Below are positions 6,778 to 12,061 of a DNA stretch of 32,537 bases, piece by piece. Source of the DNA: a virus; IMG/VR virus record IMGVR_UViG_3300030098_005530, positions 531-33,067 of that record; one strand, given 5' to 3'. A model generated the notes under the pieces. It was not told where the DNA came from, did no database searches, and was given only the letters and a program-made list of their open reading frames with translations. Position numbers and translations under genes: made by a program. Position 1 is the first letter of the stretch. Every line of letters begins with the position of its first letter.

Positions 6778-6993
6778 TGTGGCACTACTAGTGATATATT
6801 TGCTCAAAAGTTTTTTTTATTTTGTTACCGGGGATCAAACTGGTGCCACAGTGACACAATTGGTGATTAAACTATATAATTCAATGACTTATGTTGTGGC
6901 ACCTATGTGTCACTACTCTAGACGACGCAAGGCACTTTTTTGTTTTTTAGAAAATAAAATGAGTAAAAATATACATATATCAAGGAGTTATCC
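6778..6993. promoter_or_regulatory. Operator-rich promoter of the small terminase
   Basis: GTGACA (6851-6856), an 18-bp spacer and TATAAT (6875-6880) form a promoter reading to the small terminase. GTGCCACA or its complement occurs at 6778-6785 (inverted), 6843-6850, 6895-6902 (inverted), 7016-7023 and 7028-7035. The variant GTGACACA sits at 6851-6858 and, inverted, at 6906-6913. One pair thus overlaps the -35 box, and an inverted pair lies just past the expected start at about 6887. No gene is supported here. Control by the LexA-like protein is inferred. Confidence 0.6.
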
Positions 6994-7602
6994 ATGGTAG
7001 ATAAGAGATTGAGAGGTGCCACAAGTGGTGCCACAAATATGTCAAAAAAGTATCCAATCAGAGCTGATGGATTAACAGATAAACAACGTGTGTTTGTTAA
7101 GATATATTCTGAAAATGAGGGTAGATTGACTCCAACAGAATGTGCAAGACAAGCTGGATATAATGAGGATAGTGCAAATGTTAGAGCATCTGAATTATTA
7201 AATGGTAAAAGATATCCTAAGGTTGTAGAAGCTATAATCCAACGCAGAGCTGAGATTGAAAAGACACACGAGGTTAAATTAAATAAACATGTACAAGAGT
7301 TGGCTAGATTGCGTGAGAAGTCTCTTTCTGAAAAGTCTTATTCTGCTGCTGTTAATGCTGAGCGGTTGCGGGGGCAGGCTGCAGGATTGTACATCGATAG
7401 AAAAGAAATCAGAACGGGTTCTATTGACTCTATGTCTAGAGACGAGGTTTTAAAACAATTAAAAGAGTTAGGATTAACAGGTGAGTTCAACAAAGAGGGA
7501 AATAAAACTGTCTTATCGGTCGAAAAGGAATCCAATAGCGAGGGACCTAAAGACATCACCCCGATGGAAACAAAGGGTGAACAAGAACAAGAAGAAGTAT
7601 GA
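6994..7602 (+). CDS. terS: Terminase small subunit, 202 aa
   Basis: The N-terminal half follows the Terminase_2 pattern: LTDKQRVFVKIYSENEGRLT, then TECARQAGYNEDSANVRASELL as the DNA-binding helix-turn-helix, then PKVVEAIIQRR. The middle is helical (oligomerisation), with NAERLRGQAAGLYIDRKEI typical of the family, and the tail is acidic. It would bind the packaging site and load the large subunit. AAGGAG six bases before the ATG at 6994 fixes this start; an ATG at 7039 would skip two GTGCCACA repeats, which here encode Gly-Ala-Thr twice. The large subunit lies about 3 kb downstream, an unusual separation. Confidence 0.85.
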   Translation: MVDKRLRGATSGATNMSKKYPIRADGLTDKQRVFVKIYSENEGRLTPTECARQAGYNEDSANVRASELLNGKRYPKVVEAIIQRRAEIEKTHEVKLNKHVQELARLREKSLSEKSYSAAVNAERLRGQAAGLYIDRKEIRTGSIDSMSRDEVLKQLKELGLTGEFNKEGNKTVLSVEKESNSEGPKDITPMETKGEQEQEEV

Positions 7603-8006
7603 CCGTAAAGACGGAAACAAATTTTTGGAAGACTTTAAAAACATACTTAGACGGTGGTGATTATATTGTTTCACGCCTTGAAAGTTATGTTACACCAGGA
7701 TTCCCAGATTGCTTAGTATTTCATAAGGATACAGGTTTCTTTACACTTGAGTTAAAAGTTGTGGGAAGTAATAATAAAGTGACCCTATCTCCCTTCCAAA
7801 TTGCCTGGAATATGCGTCATGCTTTAGCAGGATCACCATCTTACATCCTGGTTAGCCTCCCGGTCAGTGGCACGGTCAAATTGTTTCACGGCTGTAAAAC
7901 CAAGGACCTCGGCCAAAACAACGTGTTTAATGTGCCCGGGTTATACGAAGGAAGGCTCGAGGACCTAGACCTTGTCAAGCTCTTAAACTCCCAAACTCCC
8001 CAATAA
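7599..8006 (+). CDS. PD-(D/E)XK nuclease, VRR-NUC-like, 135 aa
   Basis: The core reads SRLESYVTPGFPDCLVF...FFTLELKV, giving the PD-(D/E)XK catalytic set E28, D37, E51 and K53, with a following Q67 in LSPFQIAW as in VRR-NUC and resolvase-like nucleases. At 135 residues it is a single nuclease domain. It could cut branched DNA before packaging or degrade host DNA. The start overlaps the small-terminase stop by 4 nt (ATGA). From about 7800 its codons turn visibly more GC-rich, and its last codons contain two AAACTCCC units of the adjacent repeat region, so its C-terminus appears to grade into that region. Confidence 0.75.
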   Translation: MTVKTETNFWKTLKTYLDGGDYIVSRLESYVTPGFPDCLVFHKDTGFFTLELKVVGSNNKVTLSPFQIAWNMRHALAGSPSYILVSLPVSGTVKLFHGCKTKDLGQNNVFNVPGLYEGRLEDLDLVKLLNSQTPQ

Positions 8007-8007
8007 C

Positions 8008-8027
8008 TGTTGATAACCTGTGGATAA
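8008..8027 (-). promoter_or_regulatory. Two phased DnaA boxes
   Basis: TGTTGATAA (8008-8016, one mismatch) and TGTGGATAA (8019-8027, perfect complement of TTATCCACA) start 11 bp apart, so both face the same side of the helix. They lie immediately after the nuclease gene, in repeat module A. Confidence 0.6.
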
Positions 8028-8281
8028 CTTCCGGTTCACCGCCCGGCGCCCGCGAGACAAACTTGTCAAGCCCAAACTCCCAAACTCCCAGAAATCTGCC
8101 ATTTTCCGTGGAGCTCGCATCACGCTTCAGGTTACCGGGATCCTTTTTCCAGAGTGCTGAAACTCCCAAACTCCCAGAAGTCTGCCATTTATAATTCCAT
8201 CTCGGAGCTGCATCCGACGCACCGGGCGCGCCGGGACTTCCCGATCAGAGCGTATTCATACCAGTCAGGTAGAACGGAAAG

Positions 8282-8290
8282 TTATCCACA
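8282..8290 (+). promoter_or_regulatory. Perfect DnaA box
   Basis: TTATCCACA, in opposite orientation to the boxes at 8008-8027, followed by AT-rich DNA up to the promoter at 8329. Confidence 0.55.
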
Positions 8291-8328
8291 ATTAATTTGA
8301 ACTATCTATATACTTCGTGATTCGGAAA

Positions 8329-8337
8329 TGTTATAAT
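8329..8337 (+). promoter_or_regulatory. Extended -10 promoter for the 69-aa gene
   Basis: TGT followed by TATAAT (8332-8337) makes an extended -10 element. No good -35 is seen 17 bp upstream. The expected start near 8344 leaves a leader of about 29 nt before the ATG at 8373. Confidence 0.5.
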
Positions 8338-8372
8338 AAGACAATTCATTAAGAATTAGAAATGGAGTTACT

Positions 8373-8582
8373 ATGGATCAAGATTTAATAAGAGTATTAG
8401 AAAAGATTTCTAATGCCTTAGAAGAAAACACTACTATATTAAATAGGATTGCAGATCATTATGATGGGGTTGTTCCCGTTATGACACGCAATGCAAATCG
8501 TGTTGAGAAAGCACACATGGAGGTTGAAGAAGATAATCGAAGTCCTTTGGACAAGATGTACGAAAAAGTATTTAACAATTAA
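8373..8582 (+). CDS. Small helical protein, 69 aa
   Basis: A ribosome site (GGAG) lies seven bases before the ATG, and an extended -10 promoter lies upstream, so this gene seems to be transcribed on its own. The protein is a continuous amphipathic helix (LIRVLEKISNALEENTTILNRIADHY) with heptad spacing. An acidic linker and a second short helix (LDKMYEKVF) follow. It could oligomerise as a coiled coil. It is an AT-rich gene standing alone between two GC-rich repeat modules. A role connected with that region, such as binding its repeats, is only suggested by position. Confidence 0.7.
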   Translation: MDQDLIRVLEKISNALEENTTILNRIADHYDGVVPVMTRNANRVEKAHMEVEEDNRSPLDKMYEKVFNN

Positions 8583-8589
8583 CCCATAG

Positions 8590-8655
8590 GTTTGGGGAGC
8601 TAGAGGGTTGGCACACTTGTAATAATTTCTTGAAAGCCCCTCAAACTCCCCAAAC
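8590..8655. repeat. Long hairpin before triple DnaA boxes
   Basis: GTTTGGGGAG (8590-8599) pairs perfectly with CTCCCCAAAC (8646-8655). Inside, GAGGG (8603-8607) pairs with CCCTC (8638-8642). The right arm is built from the AAACTCCC repeats. It could form as a cruciform or as RNA structure at the end of the 69-residue gene. No T-run follows. Confidence 0.55.
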
Positions 8656-8660
8656 TCCCT

Positions 8661-8691
8661 AGTGGATAACCTGTGGATAACCTGTGGATAA
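8661..8691 (-). promoter_or_regulatory. Three tandem DnaA boxes, 11-bp phase
   Basis: AGTGGATAA (8661-8669, one mismatch), TGTGGATAA (8672-8680) and TGTGGATAA (8683-8691) stand exactly 11 bp apart in repeat module B. This is the densest DnaA-box run in the window. Confidence 0.65.
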
Positions 8692-8874
8692 GTGGCCGCC
8701 CGGCGCCCGCGGGACAAACTCAAACTCCTGTGCCTTTCTGAAACTCTCAAACTCCCGGAAGTCCGCCATTTGTTGGCCGGGATCCAGGATGCCAGTTTCA
8801 GGCACCGGGCGCGCGATCCCGTTAACCTTCGGTATAAAAGGTAGGGTTTCTGCCGAAAAATTTTGAAGCCCGGG

Positions 8875-8904
8875 TTGACGCCACCAGGATGCGTATGTTA
8901 TACA
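8875..8904 (+). promoter_or_regulatory. Promoter into the noncoding region
   Basis: TTGACG (8875-8880), an 18-bp spacer and TATACA (8899-8904), preceded by TGT as an extended -10. It points into 8911-9540, which holds one micro-ORF, the folding segment 9200-9408 and a strong hairpin at 9515-9539. Confidence 0.5.
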
Positions 8905-8934
8905 ATTGAAGAGACTATAGAAAGAGAAGGAAAA

Positions 8935-9009
8935 GTGCCGTTTTTAATGTTATTAATACCCCTGAAACTCCTGTTGATCATACTAGTGGTCCAGCAGCTG
9001 CTGCAGTGA
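8935..9009 (+). CDS. Possible Leu-rich micro-protein, 24 aa
   Basis: A GTG start at 8935 follows AAGGA by only three bases and lies about 24 nt below the promoter at 8875. The 24 residues are one hydrophobic helix with the core LIPLKLLLIILVV. That core closely resembles LLPIKLLLFLLV of the 27-residue protein at 4178. A shorter form could start at the ATG at 8947. The end of the ORF (CAGCAGCTGCTGCAG) is itself palindromic DNA. The product resembles small membrane peptides, including type I toxins. It is weakly supported because the ORF is so short. Confidence 0.35.
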   Translation: MPFLMLLIPLKLLLIILVVQQLLQ

Positions 9010-9138
9010 GCTGCAGTGGCCGGGATCCATCTTCCCAAACTCCCAAACTCCCAGAAGACTGGATAACTTGGATTCGTGAGCTCTCTGACGCACCGGGCGC
9101 GCCGGGAGTTTAGTTCAGGGTTTGGATTCGTAAATCAG

Positions 9139-9147
9139 TTATCCACA
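9139..9147 (+). promoter_or_regulatory. Perfect DnaA box
   Basis: TTATCCACA, at the end of repeat module C and followed by a purine-rich tract (AAGAAAAAGAAAGAAAGGG). Confidence 0.55.
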
Positions 9148-9199
9148 AGAAAAAGAAAGAAAGGGTTGTGATGGATTACATTTGATGATATAAGGTGAA

Positions 9200-9408
9200 T
9201 AGAAATAGATTGAGTCAGATAGGAAAAACGAGTGATGACTCATATAACCAAACTCCCTCGTGGGTCGCTATTTCTAGGTTGAGGCGGAAACCCAACCAAT
9301 AAGAATGAGACCTGTAAGATAGATACTTACGAAGCTAGGATATATGAGAGTCGCCTAGTCATTCTACTAGTCGAGGCAAGATAAACGGAGTTATTCGGCT
9401 CTTGCCTC
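9200..9408 (+). ncRNA. Candidate structured RNA of unknown class
   Basis: Non-conflicting helices tile this ORF-free segment. TAGAAATAG/CTATTTCTA (9200-9208/9268-9276, 9 bp) encloses TGAGTC/GACTCA (9211-9216/9237-9242). GGTTG/CAACC (9277-9281/9293-9297) stacks directly on it. AGAATGA/TCATTCT (9302-9308/9359-9365) encloses GTAAG/CTTAC (9314-9318/9326-9330) and CTAGG/CCTAG (9335-9339/9354-9358). GAGGCAAGA/TCTTGCCTC (9373-9381/9400-9408, 9 bp) closes the set. A promoter lies upstream (8875) and a terminator-like hairpin downstream (9515). U-G extensions of two helices favour the plus strand. The class is unknown. It is not a tRNA. Confidence 0.5.
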
Positions 9409-9510
9409 AAACTCCTAAACTCCCCAAACTCTTAAACTCCATTCAATTATGATTCGTGCCCAGCCCGGGCAGCAGGTGAAGGGCATCAGAGTCTGCTGGA
9501 ATTTGGACAT

Positions 9511-9539
9511 AAAAAAAGGGGGATATTATATCCCCCTTT
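9511..9539 (-). terminator. Rho-independent terminator of minus-strand genes
   Basis: AAAGGGGGATA (9515-9525) and TATCCCCCTTT (9529-9539) form an 11-bp stem with a TTA loop. The A-tract 9511-9517 becomes a U-run on the minus strand, directly beyond the stop of the gene at 9568. In the plus direction only TTT follows, so it may also work weakly as the end of transcription from 8875. Confidence 0.8.
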
Positions 9540-9567
9540 GTCGTGGTTTATAAGTGGACTACAATAC

Positions 9568-9858
9568 TTATTCCACTAGACCTAGTCTTTTAACTAGGTA
9601 TCCAATATCGCCTTGCATATGCTTGATTAATTCTAAACCCCCATTGTTTCTATTTTGACTTGCCCATTCAACTATTGAATTGCAAAGTACACCACAAATT
9701 AGCTTCCAATCAGCACTTGAGGTCATTGGAACTTTTACATCAGCCAACTTATCAAGGTTGCCTAATTCTTTCTCTAACTTTAAATGTTCAATCATCTCTT
9801 TTAAAAGAGGAGATATGTCAGTACCATTTGAAGTTATCATTGGTAAATTATCAGTCAT
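9568..9858 (-). CDS. Unknown helical protein, 96 aa
   Basis: Third gene of a minus-strand island between the terminase genes. Its start region shares AAAGGACTAC-N-ATGACT with the first gene of the island (10243), with AAGGA as ribosome site. The product appears mostly helical, with a Leu/Lys/Glu-rich stretch (LLKEMIEHLKLEKELGNLDK), one segment with two cysteines (LICGVLCNSIVEW) and no membrane span or motif. A strong terminator follows its stop. No family is recognised. Confidence 0.7.
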   Translation of the reverse strand: MTDNLPMITSNGTDISPLLKEMIEHLKLEKELGNLDKLADVKVPMTSSADWKLICGVLCNSIVEWASQNRNNGGLELIKHMQGDIGYLVKRLGLVE

Positions 9859-9867
9859 AGTAGTCCT

Positions 9868-9990
9868 TTATATTAAAGTGTTATAACATCTGTCACTCAT
9901 TACACAGATGATAATTAAGAAATAGTAAATGGCGACAATAGTCGCCATAAACACAGTAAATTCAAATATGGTCTTAAACATCTTGACCAT
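9868..9990 (-). CDS. Small membrane protein, 40 aa
   Basis: ATG at 9990, or a second in-frame ATG at 9981 that lies just before the stop of the upstream gene. The stop is ten bases before the next start, so it fits the operon exactly. The sequence contains one clear transmembrane helix (FTVFMATIVAIYYFLIIC) with basic residues before it (VKMFK), which suggests an N-in topology, and two cysteines near the outer end. The palindrome GGCGAC-AATA-GTCGCC (9931-9946) lies inside it. No family is recognised. Confidence 0.55.
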   Translation of the reverse strand: MVKMFKTIFEFTVFMATIVAIYYFLIIICVMSDRCYNTLI

Positions 9991-10243
9991 TGATTTTAGT
10001 AATAGTTAATGGATTAATATTTGCCCATCTTCTATGTTGAGGTAGTAAGCCATTCCCAACACGATAAGCAAGAACATAATCATTATGCTCTTTAACATTT
10101 GTTGGAACAGGATTGTTGGTATGTCGCCAAGCAAATCCACCAAGAATACCTCTTTTAATTTTAGAAGTACTTCCTGCATTATTAGTCCATTCGCAAGAGA
10201 AGAAACCCATTCCTACTCTACGTTTGAATTCTTCTTTAGTCAT
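9974..10243 (-). CDS. Unknown small basic protein, 89 aa
   Basis: First gene of the minus-strand island, with a short leader below an extended -10 promoter and the AAAGGACTAC ribosome region. The product is basic and aromatic (FKRRVGMGFFSCEW, GGFAWRHTNN, NDYVLAYRVGN, QHRRWANINP), probably a small beta-rich fold. There is one cysteine and no membrane span. Its stop overlaps the next gene. No family is recognised. The composition would suit a nucleic-acid-binding or inhibitor protein, which is a guess. Confidence 0.7.
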   Translation of the reverse strand: MTKEEFKRRVGMGFFSCEWTNNAGSTSKIKRGILGGFAWRHTNNPVPTNVKEHNDYVLAYRVGNGLLPQHRRWANINPLTITKINGQDV

Positions 10244-10268
10244 TGTAGTCCTTTCTATTTCTAGTTAT

Positions 10269-10277
10269 CTTATACCA
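10269..10277 (-). promoter_or_regulatory. Extended -10 promoter of the minus-strand island
   Basis: Read on the minus strand, TGG then TATAAG (10274 to 10269) makes an extended -10, about 26 bases before the ATG at 10243. No good -35 is visible. A small inverted repeat TGTTG/CAACA (10296-10300/10309-10313) lies where a regulator could bind. Confidence 0.45.
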
Positions 10278-10314
10278 TAGTTAAATAATAAATGTTGTTG
10301 TATTATTGCAACAT

Positions 10315-10334
10315 TGTGGATAACCTGTGGATAA
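10315..10334 (-). promoter_or_regulatory. Two phased perfect DnaA boxes
   Basis: TGTGGATAA at 10315-10323 and 10326-10334, 11 bp apart, as in modules A and B. They border an AT-rich stretch (10261-10312) that could melt easily, as in bacterial origins. Confidence 0.65.
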
Positions 10335-10542
10335 CTTCGCCCGGGATATAGTATGCTAGTGCGTGTGTGCTACTAGATGTTGGGGTGCGACACTTTGTCG
10401 CGCGGCATTTTGTCGCAGGCGCCCGGGACTTCGCGTTCGCAAGCATGCTCGCGCTCGCAAACTCGTCAAGCTCCCAAAGTCTGGGGGTATCCCCCCCTTT
10501 TCCAATGGGACTCCGATTATTTTAATCTAGGCAAGTCTGAGG
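10335..10542. other. GC-rich noncoding stretch upstream of terL
   Basis: It continues from the DnaA boxes with GCCCGGG and contains a perfect hairpin GCGACA-CTT-TGTCGC (10387-10401). TTTGTCGC is repeated, and GGCGCCCGGGAC resembles the GC-rich blocks of the modules at 8.0-9.1 kb. Relics of the AAACTC repeat follow (CAAACTCGTCAAGCTCCC). It shows no credible gene. A packaging site or an origin part is possible from its place before the large terminase. Confidence 0.5.
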
Positions 10543-10571
10543 GTGACAATCATGTATAAAAACGTTATAAT
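10543..10571 (+). promoter_or_regulatory. Promoter of the large terminase and late genes
   Basis: GTGACA (10543-10548), a 17-bp spacer and TATAAT (10566-10571). Its -35 equals that of the small-terminase promoter. The expected start near 10578 leaves about 20 nt of A/T-rich leader with no Shine-Dalgarno before the ATG at 10598. Confidence 0.65.
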
Positions 10572-10597
10572 TAAAGTCTTAAAAAAATTTTTAAAAA

Positions 10598-12061
10598 ATG
10601 GAAACCGTTTCTAAATTAGAGTCACTAGATACGAATACACTGAAGTTGATTCTTAAAAATAAGCTGGAAGAAAAGCGTGAAAAAGCGCAAGGTGACTTCC
10701 TTACTTTTGTTAAGACAGTTTGGCCTGAATTCGTAGAAGGTAAACATCATAGGATATATGCGGAAAAGCTAAATCGTATTGCCAATGGTGAGCTTAAAAG
10801 ACTTATTGTCAATATGCCACCAAGACATACAAAATCAGAATTTGCATCAAATTTATTTCCGGCATTCTTCATGGGCCGCCATCCAAAAGCCAAGTTAATT
10901 CAAACAACACACACAGGAGAATTAGCAATCAGGTTTGGACGTAAGGCAAAGAACATGATAGAATCAAGTGAATATGAAAAAGTTTTTCCTCACGTTACCC
11001 TTGCTGCTGATTCAAAAGCTGCTGGTCGTTGGGAATCTAATCATGGTGGCGAGTATTTTGCTGCTGGTGTTGGTGGTGCTATTACTGGTCGTGGTGCCGA
11101 TTTACTTATTATTGATGATCCTCATTCAGAGCAAGATGCTCTTTCGCCCACGGTCCTAGAGTCACATTACGAGTGGTATACTTCTGGTCCACGTCAGCGT
11201 TTACAACCTGGTGGTGCCATAGTAATTGTAATGACAAGATGGTCTATTAAAGACCTTACTGGTAAATTGCTCGAGGCCCAAGGCAAAGATGATATGACGG
11301 ATAAGTGGGAAGTTGTAGAATTTCCTGCCATCATAAATGATAAGCCTATGTGGGGTAATTTTTGGACCATGAAAGGTTTACTTGGTGTTAAGGCATCTAT
11401 TCCACTTACAAAATGGCAAGCACAATGGATGCAACAACCTACATCCGAGGAAGGTGCACTTATAAAACGTGAGTGGTGGAAAAAATGGGAAAAGAAAGAG
11501 ATTCCTGAATTACAGTATATTATACAATCATATGATACTGCGTTCAGTTCAAAAGAGACAGCCGATTACTCGGCTATAACAACATGGGGTGTATTCCAGC
11601 CAAATGAGGGTGGAAGACCATGTATTATTCTTCTTGATGCAAAGAAAGGACGATGGAACTTTCCAGAGTTAAAAAATAAAGCACAAGAGGAATATAAATA
11701 TTGGGAGCCAGAATTGGTACTTGTGGAAGCGAAGGCGAGCGGCCTTCCATTAACCCACGAGCTCCAGAAGGCGGGGGTCCCTGTAATTAACTTTACACCG
11801 TCGAAGGGAAATGATAAACATTCAAGGGTAAACAGTGTCGCACCTATATTCGAATCAGGAGCAGTCTATGCTCCATTAGACAGACGTTGGGCAGAAGAAG
11901 TTATCGAGGAGTGTGCAGCATTTCCCTTTGGGGACCATGACGATTACGTTGATAGTACAACACAAGCATTAATGCGCTATCGACAAGGATATTATGTGGA
12001 ACTTAAAGATGACTTTGCTGACGAAGAGCGCGTTAGGGATAATAGGAGAAAATATTACTAA
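10598..12061 (+). CDS. terL: Terminase large subunit, 487 aa
   Basis: The ATPase and nuclease that pumps DNA into the prohead. The N-terminal ATPase shows a variant Walker A, MPPRHTKSE (73-81), Walker B LLIIDDP (169-175) and the coupling motif TRW (213-215). The C-terminal RNase H-like nuclease has SYDTAFS (D313), LVEAKASG (E377) and GDHDDYVDS (446-453). Length and motifs fit the Terminase_6 group. The leader lacks a ribosome site, but the start is the only one that includes the whole conserved N-terminus. The stop overlaps the next ATG (TAATG). The small subunit is encoded 3 kb upstream. Confidence 0.95.
   Translation: METVSKLESLDTNTLKLILKNKLEEKREKAQGDFLTFVKTVWPEFVEGKHHRIYAEKLNRIANGELKRLIVNMPPRHTKSEFASNLFPAFFMGRHPKAKLIQTTHTGELAIRFGRKAKNMIESSEYEKVFPHVTLAADSKAAGRWESNHGGEYFAAGVGGAITGRGADLLIIDDPHSEQDALSPTVLESHYEWYTSGPRQRLQPGGAIVIVMTRWSIKDLTGKLLEAQGKDDMTDKWEVVEFPAIINDKPMWGNFWTMKGLLGVKASIPLTKWQAQWMQQPTSEEGALIKREWWKKWEKKEIPELQYIIQSYDTAFSSKETADYSAITTWGVFQPNEGGRPCIILLDAKKGRWNFPELKNKAQEEYKYWEPELVLVEAKASGLPLTHELQKAGVPVINFTPSKGNDKHSRVNSVAPIFESGAVYAPLDRRWAEEVIEECAAFPFGDHDDYVDSTTQALMRYRQGYYVELKDDFADEERVRDNRRKYY

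Larger units (their letters stand above)
7985..9441. repeat. Three-copy GC-rich repeat module with AAACTCCC arrays
   Basis: Shared blocks recur in nearly the same order. (a) AAACTCCC and variants, often in tandem: 7985, 7993, 8074, 8082, 8160, 8168, 8643, 8652, 8749, 9037, 9045, 9250, 9417 and others. (b) A 25-bp block beginning CCGCCCGGCGCCCGCG at 8039-8063 and 8696-8720, with one mismatch. (c) AGAARTCTGCCATTT at 8090, 8176 and (diverged) 8757. (d) CCGGGATCC at 8135, 8777 and 9020. (e) A 21-bp block beginning GACGCACCGGGCGCGCC at 8216 and 9087, partly at 8801. Module A spans 7985-8236, B 8643-8820 and C 9018-9147. Apart from the 69-residue gene and one micro-ORF, no coding is supported. Confidence 0.8.

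Noticed and set aside
6734-7000. 88-aa plus-strand ORF
   Set aside because: It overlaps the LexA-like gene and the small-terminase start, has no ribosome site, and covers the promoter and operator repeats.
7975-8169. 64-aa minus-strand ORF
   Set aside because: It consists of the repeat region read backwards, with no ribosome site or protein-like pattern.
8439-8750. 103-aa minus-strand ORF
   Set aside because: It is antisense to the well-supported 69-aa gene and to repeats.
9302-9366. A tRNA-like cloverleaf (7-bp closing stem and a 5-bp stem with 7-base loop)
   Set aside because: There is no D arm, no TTCRA T-loop, position 33 or 37 of the anticodon loop is wrong on either strand, and the third loop is too long. 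Retained only as part of a structured segment.
9200-9408. Hammerhead-type ribozyme
   Set aside because: The three-way junctions suggested it, but the conserved CUGAUGA and GAAA core is not there.
7985-9441. CRISPR-like array
   Set aside because: Octamer repeats are too short, spacing is irregular, flanking blocks are themselves repeated, and there are no cas genes.
10377-10559. 60-aa plus-strand ORF before terL
   Set aside because: It covers GC-rich repeats and the late promoter, lacks a ribosome site, and has a biased, low-information composition.
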